NCBI RefSeq assembly: GCF_022698145.1
Contig: NZ_JALDAX010000001.1
Span: 930,001 to 994,000 of the forward strand
Direction of reading: 5' to 3'
Length of the DNA stretch: 64,000 nt
Source of the DNA: Streptomyces spinosisporus
Lineage (GTDB): Bacteria > Actinomycetota > Actinomycetes > Streptomycetales > Streptomycetaceae
The notes below the pieces were generated by a model. That model saw nothing but the letters and a program-made list of their open reading frames with translations, had not been told where the DNA came from and made no database searches. Shown in pieces: positions 23,713 to 32,853 of the stretch. The first letter of the stretch is position 1. Every line of letters starts with the position of its first letter. Made by a program: the position numbers and the translations under genes.

Positions 23713-25346
23713 TGCGAGCAAGCGTGGCTGTCGTGCACGACCTCCCCTCCCACGACCGTCAGTTCGGAGCGGATCGCCGGGATGCGCTCCTCGGGCACGG
23801 TGAAGTAGTCCTCGCTGAGCACGGCGAAGTCCGCGTGGGCGCCGGGTGCGAGGTGCCCGCGGTCGGTCTCCTCGAAGGTGAGCCAGGCGCTGCCCGCGGT
23901 GTAGCACTCCAGGGCGCGCTCACGCGACATGCGGTGACGCTCGTCGCGGCGGGGGACCCCGTCCACCGAGTGCCCGCTGATCAGCCACCACAACGACAGC
24001 CAGGGATTGTGCGAGGAGGCGCGGGTGGCGTCCGTTCCGGCGGCCAGGGGCACTCCGGCGGCCGCCATGTCGCCGAGGGGCGGGGCCGCGGTCATCGAAC
24101 CGTGCCCCCACGCCTGTTCCGACAGGTCCGCCTTGAACACCTGATGGTCGTCCAGGACGATGCCGCCGCCCAATGCGGAGAGCCGGCGCAGATTCCTCGG
24201 GCTGATGCGGTCCGCGTGGGAGAGGGAGAAACGCAGATCGCGCAGCGGCAGCAGTGCGTCGACGGATTCCCAGCAGGTCAGGATGCGGTCGATGGACTCG
24301 TCCAGGACCGCGTGGATGTTCATCGACCAGCCGTGCTCGGCGGCGCGGTGACTGATCCGGTACAGCTCGTCCGAGGCCGCGTCGGAAATGGCGAACTGTT
24401 CCAGCCCCTCGAAGTCGTGGCAGTCGTAGTGCACCACCTCTCCGATGCCGGCGAACCTGAGCATCGGGTCCCCGAACCCGGGCGGGGTGTGCCGCATCCA
24501 CTCCGCGAGCTGCTCGTACTCCTTCCCGCGATCCGCCGCGGACAGGAACAGCCGCATGCGCATGGACAGGGAGCCGTCGCGCCACAGCGCGAACAGCGGC
24601 GCGTACCGCTCCGGTGGCATGGCGAATCCGCCGGCGTCGACGATTCCGGTCAGCCCGAGCGCGTGCAGGTCGGCGAACATCGCGGCCGTGGAGCGTCGCT
24701 CCTGGTCGGGTGCGACCGGTGGGATCGCGTCCAGGATCCGGTTGAACGCCCCCATGCCGAACACCCGGCCGGTGAGCTGTCCCGTGGCGGGGTCGCGTTC
24801 CAGGCGGCCACCGGGCGGATCCGGAGTGGTGGCGTCGATGCCTGCGGCCCGGAGCGCGGACGAGTTGAGGATCGCGACCTCGTAGAGCGCCTGGACGTAC
24901 ACCGGGTGGTCCGGCGCGACCGCGTCGAGTTCCGCTCGGTCCGGCTCGCGTGCCTCGGCGAACTGGCTCGGGTGCCAGCCGCCGACGACCCGGATCCATT
25001 CTCCGGGCCGGGCGGTGTCGGCAGCCGTGCGGATCAGGGACAGGGCCGTCGCAAGGTCGGGCAGGTCGGTCCAGCGCAGCTCGCTCGCCCAGGTGGCACC
25101 CGCGCGTACGGCGTGCATGTGACCGTCGATCAGACCGGGTACGACGCGGCGGCCCTGGAGGTCGACCACCGTCGTGCGGTCGCCCGCGAGGGCGCGTATG
25201 TCCTCGTCGCTGCCGCACGCCATGATCCGGCCGCCGCGCACGGCCAGTGCTGTCGGCTCGGGGCCGGGCCGTCGGGCGCCGCCCGGCCGGATCAGCCCGT
25301 TGAGGAAGATCCGGTCCGCATGCGCCGAATCGGCTGATGTGCTCAT
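23700..25346 (-). CDS. Amidohydrolase, YtcJ type
   Basis: A 548-residue metal-dependent hydrolase of the YtcJ branch of the amidohydrolase superfamily. The N-terminal barrel strand carries the first metal motif HxH in GLIDGHMHAVRAGA (about residues 71-84). VVHYDCHDFEGLEQF and WSMNIHAVLDESID hold later His ligands or second-shell residues, and GTDATRASSHNPWLSL contains the conserved aspartate near the end. Family members hydrolyse N-acyl or cyclic amides; substrates are mostly unknown. No signal peptide, so cytoplasmic. It is the last gene of the left catabolic arm, 43 bp after the other amidohydrolase. ATG 25346 with GAGG. Confidence 0.85.
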   Translation of the reverse strand: MSTSADSAHADRIFLNGLIRPGGARRPGPEPTALAVRGGRIMACGSDEDIRALAGDRTTVVDLQGRRVVPGLIDGHMHAVRAGATWASELRWTDLPDLATALSLIRTAADTARPGEWIRVVGGWHPSQFAEAREPDRAELDAVAPDHPVYVQALYEVAILNSSALRAAGIDATTPDPPGGRLERDPATGQLTGRVFGMGAFNRILDAIPPVAPDQERRSTAAMFADLHALGLTGIVDAGGFAMPPERYAPLFALWRDGSLSMRMRLFLSAADRGKEYEQLAEWMRHTPPGFGDPMLRFAGIGEVVHYDCHDFEGLEQFAISDAASDELYRISHRAAEHGWSMNIHAVLDESIDRILTCWESVDALLPLRDLRFSLSHADRISPRNLRRLSALGGGIVLDDHQVFKADLSEQAWGHGSMTAAPPLGDMAAAGVPLAAGTDATRASSHNPWLSLWWLISGHSVDGVPRRDERHRMSRERALECYTAGSAWLTFEETDRGHLAPGAHADFAVLSEDYFTVPEERIPAIRSELTVVGGEVVHDSHACSQPTK

Positions 25347-25389
25347 CAAAACAACCTCGTCGTTGTCGTGTGCGCCGTCCTGCCGCAGG

Positions 25390-26745
25390 TCAGGCGTGCG
25401 GCAGGACGGCCGATGCGGTGGCGGTCCTGGGCCCGGACCAGGCCTCGAGCAGCCGGTCCCGGGAGCTGCGGGCCCGGGCCTGGACGCCGCGCAGGTGGTG
25501 GTCGGTGACGGACCCGTGCCGCTTGACGATCTGCCCCGCAATCAGCACGGTGTCCACGTTCTCGTTGTCCGCCAGGGTGATCGCCGCGGACAGGTTGTTC
25601 ACCGGCGACAGGTTCGGCCGGTCCGTGTCCAGCAGGATGATGTCGGCCTGCTTGCCCGGGGTCAGCGATCCGATCCGTCTCTCCAGACCGAGGGTCCGGG
25701 CGCCTTCGATCGTGGCCATCCGCACCACGTCCCGCGTGGTGATGGTCAGCTCCGCCAGCGCCTCGTCCTGGGAGAGGGCGACATGGTGCTGCCAGCCGCG
25801 CTCGGCTTCGAGGGTGCCGCGCATCTCGGCGAACAGGCTCCCGCCGACGCCGGAGACGACGTCGATGCTCAGGCTCGGCGTCACGCCCGCGGAGCGCAGC
25901 CGCCCTGTCGCCGGGTAGCCGTGACCCATCTGCATCTCCACGCGGGGCGAGATGGAGGCATGTCCGCCCGTGTCCGCGATCAGCCGCAACTCGGCGTCGG
26001 TGCACGTGTTGCAGTGCACGAAGATCAGATCGGGCCCCAGCAGACCGCGCCGGTGCAGCTCGGTGATCGAGCGCTGCCGGCCGAGCAGGCCCACGCCCAC
26101 GTGCAGCGAGGTGCGGATGCCGAGGTCGCGGGCCAGCCTGAGGTCGGCGAGAGTGTCGTCGAGGGGGCCGAACTCCGGGCCCATGCTCGCGAGTGCGAAC
26201 GTGACCAGTCCGGAGTCGGAGGAGAAGTGGCGTTCCGCGACCCTGGTGACATCGGTCGTGTACCAGGGCGCGGGCGGGCCACCGGGGTTGCCGTAGCCGA
26301 AGACCGCCCTGACCCCGGACTCCTTGAGTCCGCGCACCGCCTCGTCGGCGTGGTCCGGGCTGCGCATGATGTGCGCCCAGTCCATGACGGTGGTGACGCC
26401 GGCGTCGATGGCCTCGACGGCGCCCAGGAGTTCGGCCACGTACACGTCCTCGGGCGAGAAGCGGGGCCCGAGTTGCAGCAGCATGTGGTCGATGTACTGA
26501 CCGAGTGTCCAGTCCGCCGCGAGCTGCCGCAGCGCTGCCTGCCACAGGTGCCGGTGGGTGTCGACGAGTCCCGGCAGCACGATCTTTCCGCCCGCGTCGA
26601 TGACGTGCGCGTCCGACGCCGGGATGTGTTCGCCGACCGCGACGATCACGTCGTCCTCCACCAGGACGTCGCCGCAGGGGAGTTCGCCGATGCCGGGGTC
26701 GACGCTGTAGACGATGCCACCCTTGATGAGAGTTCGCTGTGTCAC
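25390..26745 (-). CDS. TRZ/ATZ-family amidohydrolase
   Basis: A 451-residue member of the ATZ/TRZ and guanine/cytosine deaminase branch. It has the metal motif VDTHRHLWQAALRQL (His64 and His66), a conserved ASMGPEFGPLD loop, HVGVGLLGRQRSI, FVHCNTCTDAEL (His then later ligands) and the end signature ATIEGARTLGLERRIGSLTPGKQADIILLDT. These enzymes remove amino or halide groups from triazines, purines or other nitrogen heterocycles by hydrolysis. The GTG at 26745 follows AGAGGTCAAAG. It is followed by the YtcJ-type enzyme, suggesting successive ring or amide hydrolysis steps. Confidence 0.88.
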   Translation of the reverse strand: MTQRTLIKGGIVYSVDPGIGELPCGDVLVEDDVIVAVGEHIPASDAHVIDAGGKIVLPGLVDTHRHLWQAALRQLAADWTLGQYIDHMLLQLGPRFSPEDVYVAELLGAVEAIDAGVTTVMDWAHIMRSPDHADEAVRGLKESGVRAVFGYGNPGGPPAPWYTTDVTRVAERHFSSDSGLVTFALASMGPEFGPLDDTLADLRLARDLGIRTSLHVGVGLLGRQRSITELHRRGLLGPDLIFVHCNTCTDAELRLIADTGGHASISPRVEMQMGHGYPATGRLRSAGVTPSLSIDVVSGVGGSLFAEMRGTLEAERGWQHHVALSQDEALAELTITTRDVVRMATIEGARTLGLERRIGSLTPGKQADIILLDTDRPNLSPVNNLSAAITLADNENVDTVLIAGQIVKRHGSVTDHHLRGVQARARSSRDRLLEAWSGPRTATASAVLPHA

Positions 26746-26797
26746 CTTTGACCTCTGCCTGTTGTCCGGCCTCTGCTTGTTGTCCCGCACGGCGTCG

Positions 26798-27769
26798 TCA
26801 GCGCCAGGTGCGGGTGTCGGCGGGTACGTCACCGACGCTGATCACGGTCCCCGCGGTGAAGATGTCGAAGGCGTCCGGCAGGAGGTCCGCCACCGCCTTC
26901 TTCATCGGGAAGCCGCTGCAGTGCATGGGGGCGACGAACGCCGGCTCGTAGGCCGCGAGGGCCTTCGCCGTGTTGTCGATGCGGTTGGCGCTGATGCCGG
27001 GGTGCCCGGTGTGGAATCCGCCGAGCACACCGTGCAGGGTGTCCGTCCCGGTGAGGCCGCGCATGTGCTCGATGGAACTGATCACGCCGCGGTGACCGCA
27101 CGGATCGATGACGATCAGCCCATGACCCTCGACGTCGATACCGAGGACCTGGTGGTCGTTGATCTCGTCCGCCTCCACACGGCCGCCGTCGTGCACGCAC
27201 AGACGGCCGCGGGGAGCCTCGTGCTCGAAGTCGGTGACGGTTTCCATCTCGCCCGACGTGTGGAGACCCGGCCCCAGGGGGACGGATCCGCGGGCCTCGA
27301 TCAGATGCCCGCCGGCTTCCCTGATGCCCTCCCGGGTGAGCCCGATGTTGATCATCGGCAGGGTCGTGTGCGGCTTGACGATCATCCTCGGGTCGAAGGC
27401 GTCCGGATGCGCGAACACCGGGGTGGGGTGACCGATCGCCGCGAGTACGCCATTGATGCCGCCGAAGTGGTCGGGGTGCCCGTGGCTGAGGACGACCGCC
27501 TCCACCTCGTGCAGGTCCACTCCCAGGCGATGCGCGTTGTGCAGGACGACATCGGCGGTCAGCCCGGCGTCGAACAGGATCGTGGTGGAACCGTCCTCGG
27601 TGAACGTCTCCACGAGGAAGCAGAGCCCGTTCTCCGCGAGCAGTTCGCCGTAGCGCGAGTTGAAGTGCTGATCCATGTTGTAGCGGCGCACCCGGGGCGT
27701 CGAAGGCAGGAGGATGTCGACGAAGTTCTCGTCGAGCACGGTGATGCGAGCGCCGGCACAGCGTGTCAT
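26798..27769 (-). CDS. Metallo-beta-lactamase-fold hydrolase
   Basis: A 323-residue MBL-fold protein with the motif SHGHPDHFGG (His96, His98, Asp100, His101), then GSVPLGPGLHTSGEME, the second-metal strand GLIVIDPCGHRGVISSIEHM (His after Cys) and FVAPMHCSGFPMKKAV near the end. It resembles the dihydropterin-methyl-RFA-P synthase-like group rather than true lactamases. Members act as hydrolases or lactonases on small molecules. In this cluster it could open a lactone or cyclic intermediate. The ATG has an ideal AAGGAAGG ribosome binding site. Confidence 0.85.
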   Translation of the reverse strand: MTRCAGARITVLDENFVDILLPSTPRVRRYNMDQHFNSRYGELLAENGLCFLVETFTEDGSTTILFDAGLTADVVLHNAHRLGVDLHEVEAVVLSHGHPDHFGGINGVLAAIGHPTPVFAHPDAFDPRMIVKPHTTLPMINIGLTREGIREAGGHLIEARGSVPLGPGLHTSGEMETVTDFEHEAPRGRLCVHDGGRVEADEINDHQVLGIDVEGHGLIVIDPCGHRGVISSIEHMRGLTGTDTLHGVLGGFHTGHPGISANRIDNTAKALAAYEPAFVAPMHCSGFPMKKAVADLLPDAFDIFTAGTVISVGDVPADTRTWR

Positions 27770-27841
27770 GAGGTTGCCTTCCTTGAAGTCTGCGAAGAAG
27801 CCTGTGAAGAGCCCTGAGAGGAGGCCTGCGAACGGCCGGTC

Positions 27842-28816
27842 CTACGGGACGATGACGACGCGGCCCTGCACCCGGTCCGCCACCGCGGCGTAGGCCTTAC
27901 GACCCTCGTCGAGTCCGAAGCGGTGCGTGACCGGCAGCGGCCGGAACACCTCACGTTCGAAGTAGGTGTTCAGTCGGTTCAGGCGGGCGGCGGACTCGGT
28001 GACGTCGAGCCGGCGGCTGTCCGCGCCGAGCATGCGGACCTCCCGGTGGTAGAAGTCCGGCAGGTTGATCTCGACCGTGGGGGTGCCGACCGCGCTGATC
28101 ACCACGAGCCGGCCGCACTGGGCCAGGGAGGCGAGGGCCGCGGGCGTGGTGACCCCGCCGACCGCGTCGTAGACGACCTCGGCTCCCCGGCCGCCGGTGT
28201 GGGCCCGCAGGGCGTCGGCCACCTCGGCGGAGTTGTGGGTGAAGGGGACGAACGCGTCGATGATCTCCGCTGCCGGGGTGCCGTCCGCGGGAGGGGCCAG
28301 GTCCACACCGAGCACGCGGGCGCCGCGGGTGCGGGCGATCTGGGCGACGGCACCGCCCACGCCGCCCGAGACGCCGAAGACCGCGACGGTCTCGCCCTTG
28401 CCCAGCTCCGCCAGCTCGACCGCACCGAGCCAGCCGACGACGAAGTTCACCCCGACCGCGGAGGCCTCCTCGAAGCTCAGCGGCGACGGCTTGCGGGCGA
28501 GGGCGGAGACCGGCACCCGGATGCACTCGGCGTGTGAGCCGTCCAGTGTGAAGCCGACGTCGCCGCCGGTGCCCCAGACCTCCACGCCGCGCCATTCCGG
28601 CGGGCCGTCCACGACGACGCCGGCGAAGTCACGACCCGGCACCCGGGGCAGCACGGTGCCCTCCATGACGCCGATCACGTTCTTCAGGTCGGAGGGATTG
28701 ACGGAGGCGGCCCGGACGGCGACGACTGCGCTGTCCTGGGTGGCGGTGGGGTCCGGCAGGTCGACGACCTCAAGGACTTCGGGACTGCCGAACTGATGGA
28801 AACGAAGCGCGCGCAC
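27842..28816 (-). CDS. Zinc-independent quinone oxidoreductase (MDR superfamily)
   Basis: A 324-residue medium-chain dehydrogenase/reductase. The GroES-like N-terminus reads ALRFHQFGSPEVLEVVDLPDP and VRAASVNPSDLKNVIG. The nucleotide-binding Rossmann segment is TVAVFGVSGGVGGAVAQIARTRGARVLGVD (about residues 158-188). Cysteine ligands of the structural zinc are missing, as in QOR-type enzymes using NADPH to reduce quinones or enones. In a ring-cleavage cluster it may reduce maleylacetate-like or quinone intermediates. GTG 28816 with AAGGA upstream. It lies between the MBL hydrolase and the intradiol dioxygenase. Confidence 0.85.
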   Translation of the reverse strand: MRALRFHQFGSPEVLEVVDLPDPTATQDSAVVAVRAASVNPSDLKNVIGVMEGTVLPRVPGRDFAGVVVDGPPEWRGVEVWGTGGDVGFTLDGSHAECIRVPVSALARKPSPLSFEEASAVGVNFVVGWLGAVELAELGKGETVAVFGVSGGVGGAVAQIARTRGARVLGVDLAPPADGTPAAEIIDAFVPFTHNSAEVADALRAHTGGRGAEVVYDAVGGVTTPAALASLAQCGRLVVISAVGTPTVEINLPDFYHREVRMLGADSRRLDVTESAARLNRLNTYFEREVFRPLPVTHRFGLDEGRKAYAAVADRVQGRVVIVP

Positions 28817-28869
28817 GCGGGATGTCCTTACGTTGGAGGAGGGTTGGCGGGGTGCCGCGGGGCCGACGG

Positions 28870-29748
28870 TCAGCCGTCTTCCGCGGTCAGCAGGACGAAG
28901 GTCCACTCGACGGTCTGGAACGGCTCGGTCATGACGGTGCCGTCGGGCGCCTTCTCACCGGCCTCGTGCTGGACGAAGTCGGCGACGAGCGACCGCTTGG
29001 CTCCGAACACCGCGTCCCGCTCCAGATAGGGGTCGTCGGCGCGGAACAGCATCGTGACCAGGGGTACGTGGTTCTCGGCGTGGAACCAGAAGTGGATGTG
29101 CTCGGGCCGCATCGGGGAACGGTCGGCGGCCCGGAGGATCTCGCCGCACGGCCCGTCCGTCGGCACCGGGTAGTAGCGCGGCACGATCGAGCGGTACCAG
29201 AACCGGCCGTCGTCGTCCGTGGTCAGCAGGGCCCGCATGGCGGGCTCGCCGTGCAGCTTGTCCGCCTGCTGTACGTCGTAGTAGCCGTCGCCGTCGCTGT
29301 GCCAGGTGTCCACGGCCGCACCCGCCACCGGTTCGCCCTGGCTGTTGATGACCGTGCCGGTGAAGAAGAGCGGCATCCCGGGGACGTCGCCCGAGATGTC
29401 CGCGCCATTGCGGGCGCGGGGGCGGCCCTCCACGAAGAAGGGGCCGAGCAGCGTCGAGTCGGTGGCCGAGCCATTGCCGTGGTTGATCTGGTCGACGAGC
29501 ACACTCAGCCCGAGGATGTCCGAGAGCAGTACGAACTCCTGACGTGTCGGGCTGCTGATGCGGCCGACCCGTTCGAGGAAGTCCACCGCGGTGAACCACT
29601 CCTCACCGGTCAGGCGGACCTCACGCGTGAAGTCGTGCAGATGCTGGACGAGCGCCTTGAAAATGTTCCGCATGCGTTCGTCCGCACACCCGTCGAAGGT
29701 CTGCAGCACAGCGGCGGTGATGGTTTCTTCCGTCAGGTCGATCGACAT
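28870..29748 (-). CDS. Intradiol ring-cleavage dioxygenase (hydroxyquinol/catechol type)
   Basis: A 292-residue non-heme Fe(III) dioxygenase. It has the N-terminal dimerisation domain of catechol/hydroxyquinol dioxygenases and the four iron ligands: Tyr in DGDGYYDVQ (about 156/157), Tyr in VPRYYPVPTDGP (about 192/193) and the two histidines of PEHIHFWFHA (217 and 219). STLLGPFFVEG precedes the first tyrosine as usual. It opens an ortho-dihydroxylated aromatic ring between the hydroxyls to a muconate or maleylacetate-type product. Hydroxyquinol 1,2-dioxygenase is the likeliest subtype, from the PTDGPCGEIL segment; substrate unproven. It is the first gene of the left arm, divergent from the LysR gene. 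Confidence 0.9.
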   Translation of the reverse strand: MSIDLTEETITAAVLQTFDGCADERMRNIFKALVQHLHDFTREVRLTGEEWFTAVDFLERVGRISSPTRQEFVLLSDILGLSVLVDQINHGNGSATDSTLLGPFFVEGRPRARNGADISGDVPGMPLFFTGTVINSQGEPVAGAAVDTWHSDGDGYYDVQQADKLHGEPAMRALLTTDDDGRFWYRSIVPRYYPVPTDGPCGEILRAADRSPMRPEHIHFWFHAENHVPLVTMLFRADDPYLERDAVFGAKRSLVADFVQHEAGEKAPDGTVMTEPFQTVEWTFVLLTAEDG

Positions 29749-29836
29749 CGCTCGACTCCCTCGTGGTTGGGTTCCGCGACCGACAGAAGCGTCTCCCCGC
29801 AGGGTTCATCTCGTCCAACGAATCATTTCGATGATC

Positions 29837-29857
29837 ATTATCTCCGTAGGAGATAAT
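29837..29857. promoter_or_regulatory. 21-bp palindrome before the LysR gene
   Basis: Arms ATTATCTCC and GGAGATAAT flank a GTA spacer, a perfect dyad of the T-N11-A kind bound by LysR proteins. It lies in the divergent region between the dioxygenase and LysR genes. Its right arm overlaps the start of the LysR gene, so binding could both repress the regulator and activate the dioxygenase operon. Confidence 0.6.
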
Positions 29858-29864
29858 GGGGGCC

Positions 29865-30767
29865 ATGGAGCTACGTCAGCTGGAGTACTTCGTCGCCGTT
29901 GCCGAGGAGCGCAGCTTCTCGCGGGGTGCCGAGAGAGCCCATGTCGTGCAGTCCGCCGTGTCCGCGGCCGTCGCGAAACTCGAACGCGAGCTGGACATCC
30001 GGCTGTTGGAACGATCGAGGCACCGCGTCACGCTGACCCCGGCGGGCAGCGCCTTCCTCGCCGAGGCTCGTGGGACCCTCGCCGCGGCACGACGTGCGCG
30101 AAACTCCGTCGCCCCCTACCGCGAACAGCTCGCGGGCACCGTCGATCTGGGCACGCTGATGTCCTCCGGAGCGCTCGACCTGCCCGCCGCGCTGGGCACC
30201 TTCCACGCCGAACACCCGTTGGTGGCGGTCCGGTTGCAGCAGAGTGTCGCCGGCACCACGGGGCACCTCGCGGCCGTCGCCGAAGGCGCGCTCGATCTCG
30301 CCCTCGTCGCGGCCACCCGGGCACCGGCCCAGATCGCGCTCCGACCGGTCTCCAGCGAGGCGCTGGTCATGCTCTGCCCGCCCGACCACCCCCTCGGCAG
30401 ACACAGTGAAGTACAGCTGGTGGACCTGGCCGAGGAAACGTTCGTCAGGTTCGCCGCGGGGTGGGGCATCCGCCGCCAGACGGACGAGGCGTTCTCCCTC
30501 GCCGGACTCTCCCCGTACGCTCCCTACGAGGTGGCGGACTACGACACCGCGGCCGGGCTCGTGCGCAACCGGCTCGGCATCACCCTCATGCCGGCCACGC
30601 CCGCCCGCCGCTACCCCGATCTGCTCGCCGTGCCGGTCACACCCGAGATCACATGGACGCTGCGGCTCGCCAGCAACGCCCAACTCCCCATGGCCCCGGC
30701 GGCAGTTGCCCTGGCCAGGACCATCCTCGAAGCGGCCGGGACGGTCACGGCCGTGGACGACGACTGA
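29865..30767 (+). CDS. LysR-family transcriptional regulator
   Basis: A 300-residue LysR regulator: N-terminal winged HTH (ELRQLEYFVAVAEERSFSRGAERAHVVQSAVSAAVAKLERELDIRLLERSRHRVTLTPAG, residues 2-60), then an effector domain with two alpha/beta lobes (GTVDLGTLMSSGALDLPAALGTFHAEHP, LVMLCPPDHPL). Family members usually respond to an aromatic acid or pathway intermediate. I took the ATG at 29865, whose product starts exactly like family members. An ATG nine bases earlier lies inside the palindrome and too close to AGGAG. Divergent from the intradiol dioxygenase operon, which it probably activates. Confidence 0.88.
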   Translation: MELRQLEYFVAVAEERSFSRGAERAHVVQSAVSAAVAKLERELDIRLLERSRHRVTLTPAGSAFLAEARGTLAAARRARNSVAPYREQLAGTVDLGTLMSSGALDLPAALGTFHAEHPLVAVRLQQSVAGTTGHLAAVAEGALDLALVAATRAPAQIALRPVSSEALVMLCPPDHPLGRHSEVQLVDLAEETFVRFAAGWGIRRQTDEAFSLAGLSPYAPYEVADYDTAAGLVRNRLGITLMPATPARRYPDLLAVPVTPEITWTLRLASNAQLPMAPAAVALARTILEAAGTVTAVDDD

Positions 30768-30800
30768 ATGCCCGGAACACCGCGGCTGAATGCCTGGGCG

Positions 30801-31511
30801 TCAGTCGTCGGCGAGCAGGTTGTTGCGGTAGGCGTAGCCCACGGCCTGGGCGCGGTCGGCGGCGCCGATCTTGGCGAAGATGCGGTTGATGTGCGTCTTC
30901 ACGGTGGCCCGGCTGACCACCAGCTGGTCGCAGATCTCCGGGTTGGACAGGCCTTGCGCGATGAGGACGAGCACCTCGGCCTCCCGCGGAGTCAGTCCGT
31001 CCGGAAGCGCCGGCCCGGGCGGTCCCTCTGCCCAGGAGGCCTTCGCGGGTACGACCTCGCCGGACCGGACGGCCGAGGCCAGGCGCGCCTGGACGACCGG
31101 GTCGAGCCAGGTCCGCCCGGCATGGACGGACCGGATGGCCGCCTCCACCTGATCGTCGTCCGCGTCCTTGGTCAGGTAGCCGAGGGCTCCCGCTCGCAGC
31201 GCGGGGAAGACGGAACTGTCGTCGGCGTAGGTGGTCAGCACGAGCACGGCACTGTCCGGGAGCTTCTCCCGTAGCATCGCGGTGGCCTGCACGCCGTCGA
31301 GCACCGGCATGCCGAGGTCCATCAGGATCACGTCCGGGCGTACCTTCAGGGCGAGTTCGACCGCCTCGGCGCCGTCGCAGGCGGCCCCGGCCACCTCGAT
31401 GCCGTCCAGCATCCCGATCAGCAGGACGAGTCCCCTGCGGACGACCTGCTGGTCGTCCACCACCAGCACGCTGATCGGCCCGGCCGGGCTCGTGGCGTCG
31501 ACATCACTCAT
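30801..31511 (-). CDS. NarL/LuxR-family response regulator
   Basis: A 236-residue two-component response regulator. The receiver domain has the acidic pair in VLVVDDQQ, the phosphorylation aspartate in VILMDLGMPV (Asp65) and the lysine in GYLTKDADD. The C-terminal LuxR-type HTH reads LTPREAEVLVLIAQGLSNPEICDQLVVSRATVKTHINRIFAKIG. The gene overlaps the upstream histidine kinase gene by four bases (ATGA), so kinase and regulator form a pair. Targets are unknown; the adjacent small membrane protein gene may be part of the same operon. It converges on the LysR gene with 33 bp between. Confidence 0.92.
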   Translation of the reverse strand: MSDVDATSPAGPISVLVVDDQQVVRRGLVLLIGMLDGIEVAGAACDGAEAVELALKVRPDVILMDLGMPVLDGVQATAMLREKLPDSAVLVLTTYADDSSVFPALRAGALGYLTKDADDDQVEAAIRSVHAGRTWLDPVVQARLASAVRSGEVVPAKASWAEGPPGPALPDGLTPREAEVLVLIAQGLSNPEICDQLVVSRATVKTHINRIFAKIGAADRAQAVGYAYRNNLLADD

Positions 31512-32731
31512 GCGGGAATCTCCATCGTCACTCTCCAGCCGTGCGGGGTCGGTCCCGCGCTCGCTCTGCCGCCGACCTCCCGGAAACGCTCGGACATGCC
31601 GGTCAGCCCGAGGCCGGACCCCATGACCAGCGGGGACGGTGTCGGCCCGGGAACGTCGCGCTGGTCCTCGACGGCCAGCACCGTCCTCTCCTGCTCATAA
31701 CACAGCGTGACGGTGACGTGTGCGTCGCGCGCGTAGCGAGCCGCGTTCGTCAGTGCCTCCTGGGCGCCGCGATACAGCGCGAGGTCCATGGCGGTGGGCA
31801 CGGATCGAGGTGCACCGGTGACGGACAGCGTGACGTCGAGCTCCAGGTCCACCCGGTATCTCTCGACGAGCTCGGGAAGGCGCTCCAGCGTGGGGGACTG
31901 GTGTCCGCGCAACGCACCCACCGCGCGAGCCGCGTCGCCCAGTCCCTCCTTCGCGAGTTTTCCCGCTCTGTCCAGTACCTCCTGCAGTTCCTCGCCCTTG
32001 GGCTCCCGCCGGACCATGCGCCGAGCGGCCTGGATCTGGATGGCGAGTCCGGACAGGGTCTGGGCCAGCACGTCATGCAGGTCCTGCGCGATACGGGTGC
32101 GCTCGGCCAGAGCGGCTGCCTCCGCTTCCGCCTCACGCGCGTCCTCCAGTTGCGCGAGCAGGAGTTCGGCGCGCTCCTCGTTGTCGCCGGCCTGCCGCAC
32201 GCTGAGGGCCATCAGCGCGAGAACCGCGCAGAACAGCAACTGGCTCAAGAGGGTGCCCACGCTGCCGTCCGCCCCTGCGGCCGCTGCCACCAGCAGACCG
32301 CTCAGGACGACGCTGACCAGAGCGGCAGCCTGTCGTCGGCTCAGCACGAGGAAGGCGGTCAGCACGGCGACCGACAGCGGCAGTACGGACACGGAACCGG
32401 ACTGGAGCGCACCCAGAGCGAGACCGAAGCCGCTGACCAGCAGACAGAAGACGGTGCAGGCCATGCGCGAGACAACCGGCCACAGGCCGGCGGCGACAGC
32501 GGCCAGCGGAAGCAGGCAGCCGGTCAGGGTCAGGGTGACCGCCAGCTCCACGCCGTGCGTTCCGGGTCCGGGATGGTGCGCGAAGGACTGCACGGCGACG
32601 GCGACGAGAATGCCCCACAGCACCGGCCCGAGGTGCCTGCCGCGGCGCGTCCGCCGTGCACGGACCGCGTCCAGTGCGGCGGCCACCCGGGGGCTGACCG
32701 CCTCGGATGCGCCGTCCGGGATGTCGTCCAT
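31508..32731 (-). CDS. Sensor histidine kinase, HisKA_3 type
   Basis: A 407-residue membrane kinase. Six or so hydrophobic segments cover residues 35-175. A coiled linker rich in Glu/Ala follows, then the HisKA_3 phosphoacceptor RTRIAQDLHDVLAQTLSGLAIQIQAAR with His219, and an HATPase domain with EALTNAARYARDAHVTVTL (N box) and GSGLGLTGMSERF (G box). It phosphorylates the overlapping NarL-type regulator. There is no large extracellular sensor domain, so the signal is probably within or at the membrane. The start is uncertain: ATG 32731 and ATG 32758 both lack a strong ribosome binding site. Confidence 0.9.
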   Translation of the reverse strand: MDDIPDGASEAVSPRVAAALDAVRARRTRRGRHLGPVLWGILVAVAVQSFAHHPGPGTHGVELAVTLTLTGCLLPLAAVAAGLWPVVSRMACTVFCLLVSGFGLALGALQSGSVSVLPLSVAVLTAFLVLSRRQAAALVSVVLSGLLVAAAAGADGSVGTLLSQLLFCAVLALMALSVRQAGDNEERAELLLAQLEDAREAEAEAAALAERTRIAQDLHDVLAQTLSGLAIQIQAARRMVRREPKGEELQEVLDRAGKLAKEGLGDAARAVGALRGHQSPTLERLPELVERYRVDLELDVTLSVTGAPRSVPTAMDLALYRGAQEALTNAARYARDAHVTVTLCYEQERTVLAVEDQRDVPGPTPSPLVMGSGLGLTGMSERFREVGGRASAGPTPHGWRVTMEIPA

Positions 32732-32853
32732 GGTCTGCAGGATAGAGACGCGCCCCATGCGGAGCGCGTCACCCCTGCGCGCCGTCCTGGGACGGCCGGC
32801 AGGGGGAGAGGCGTGGTCTTTCGGGCGATGGGCGAGCGGTGACGCCATCAGGT

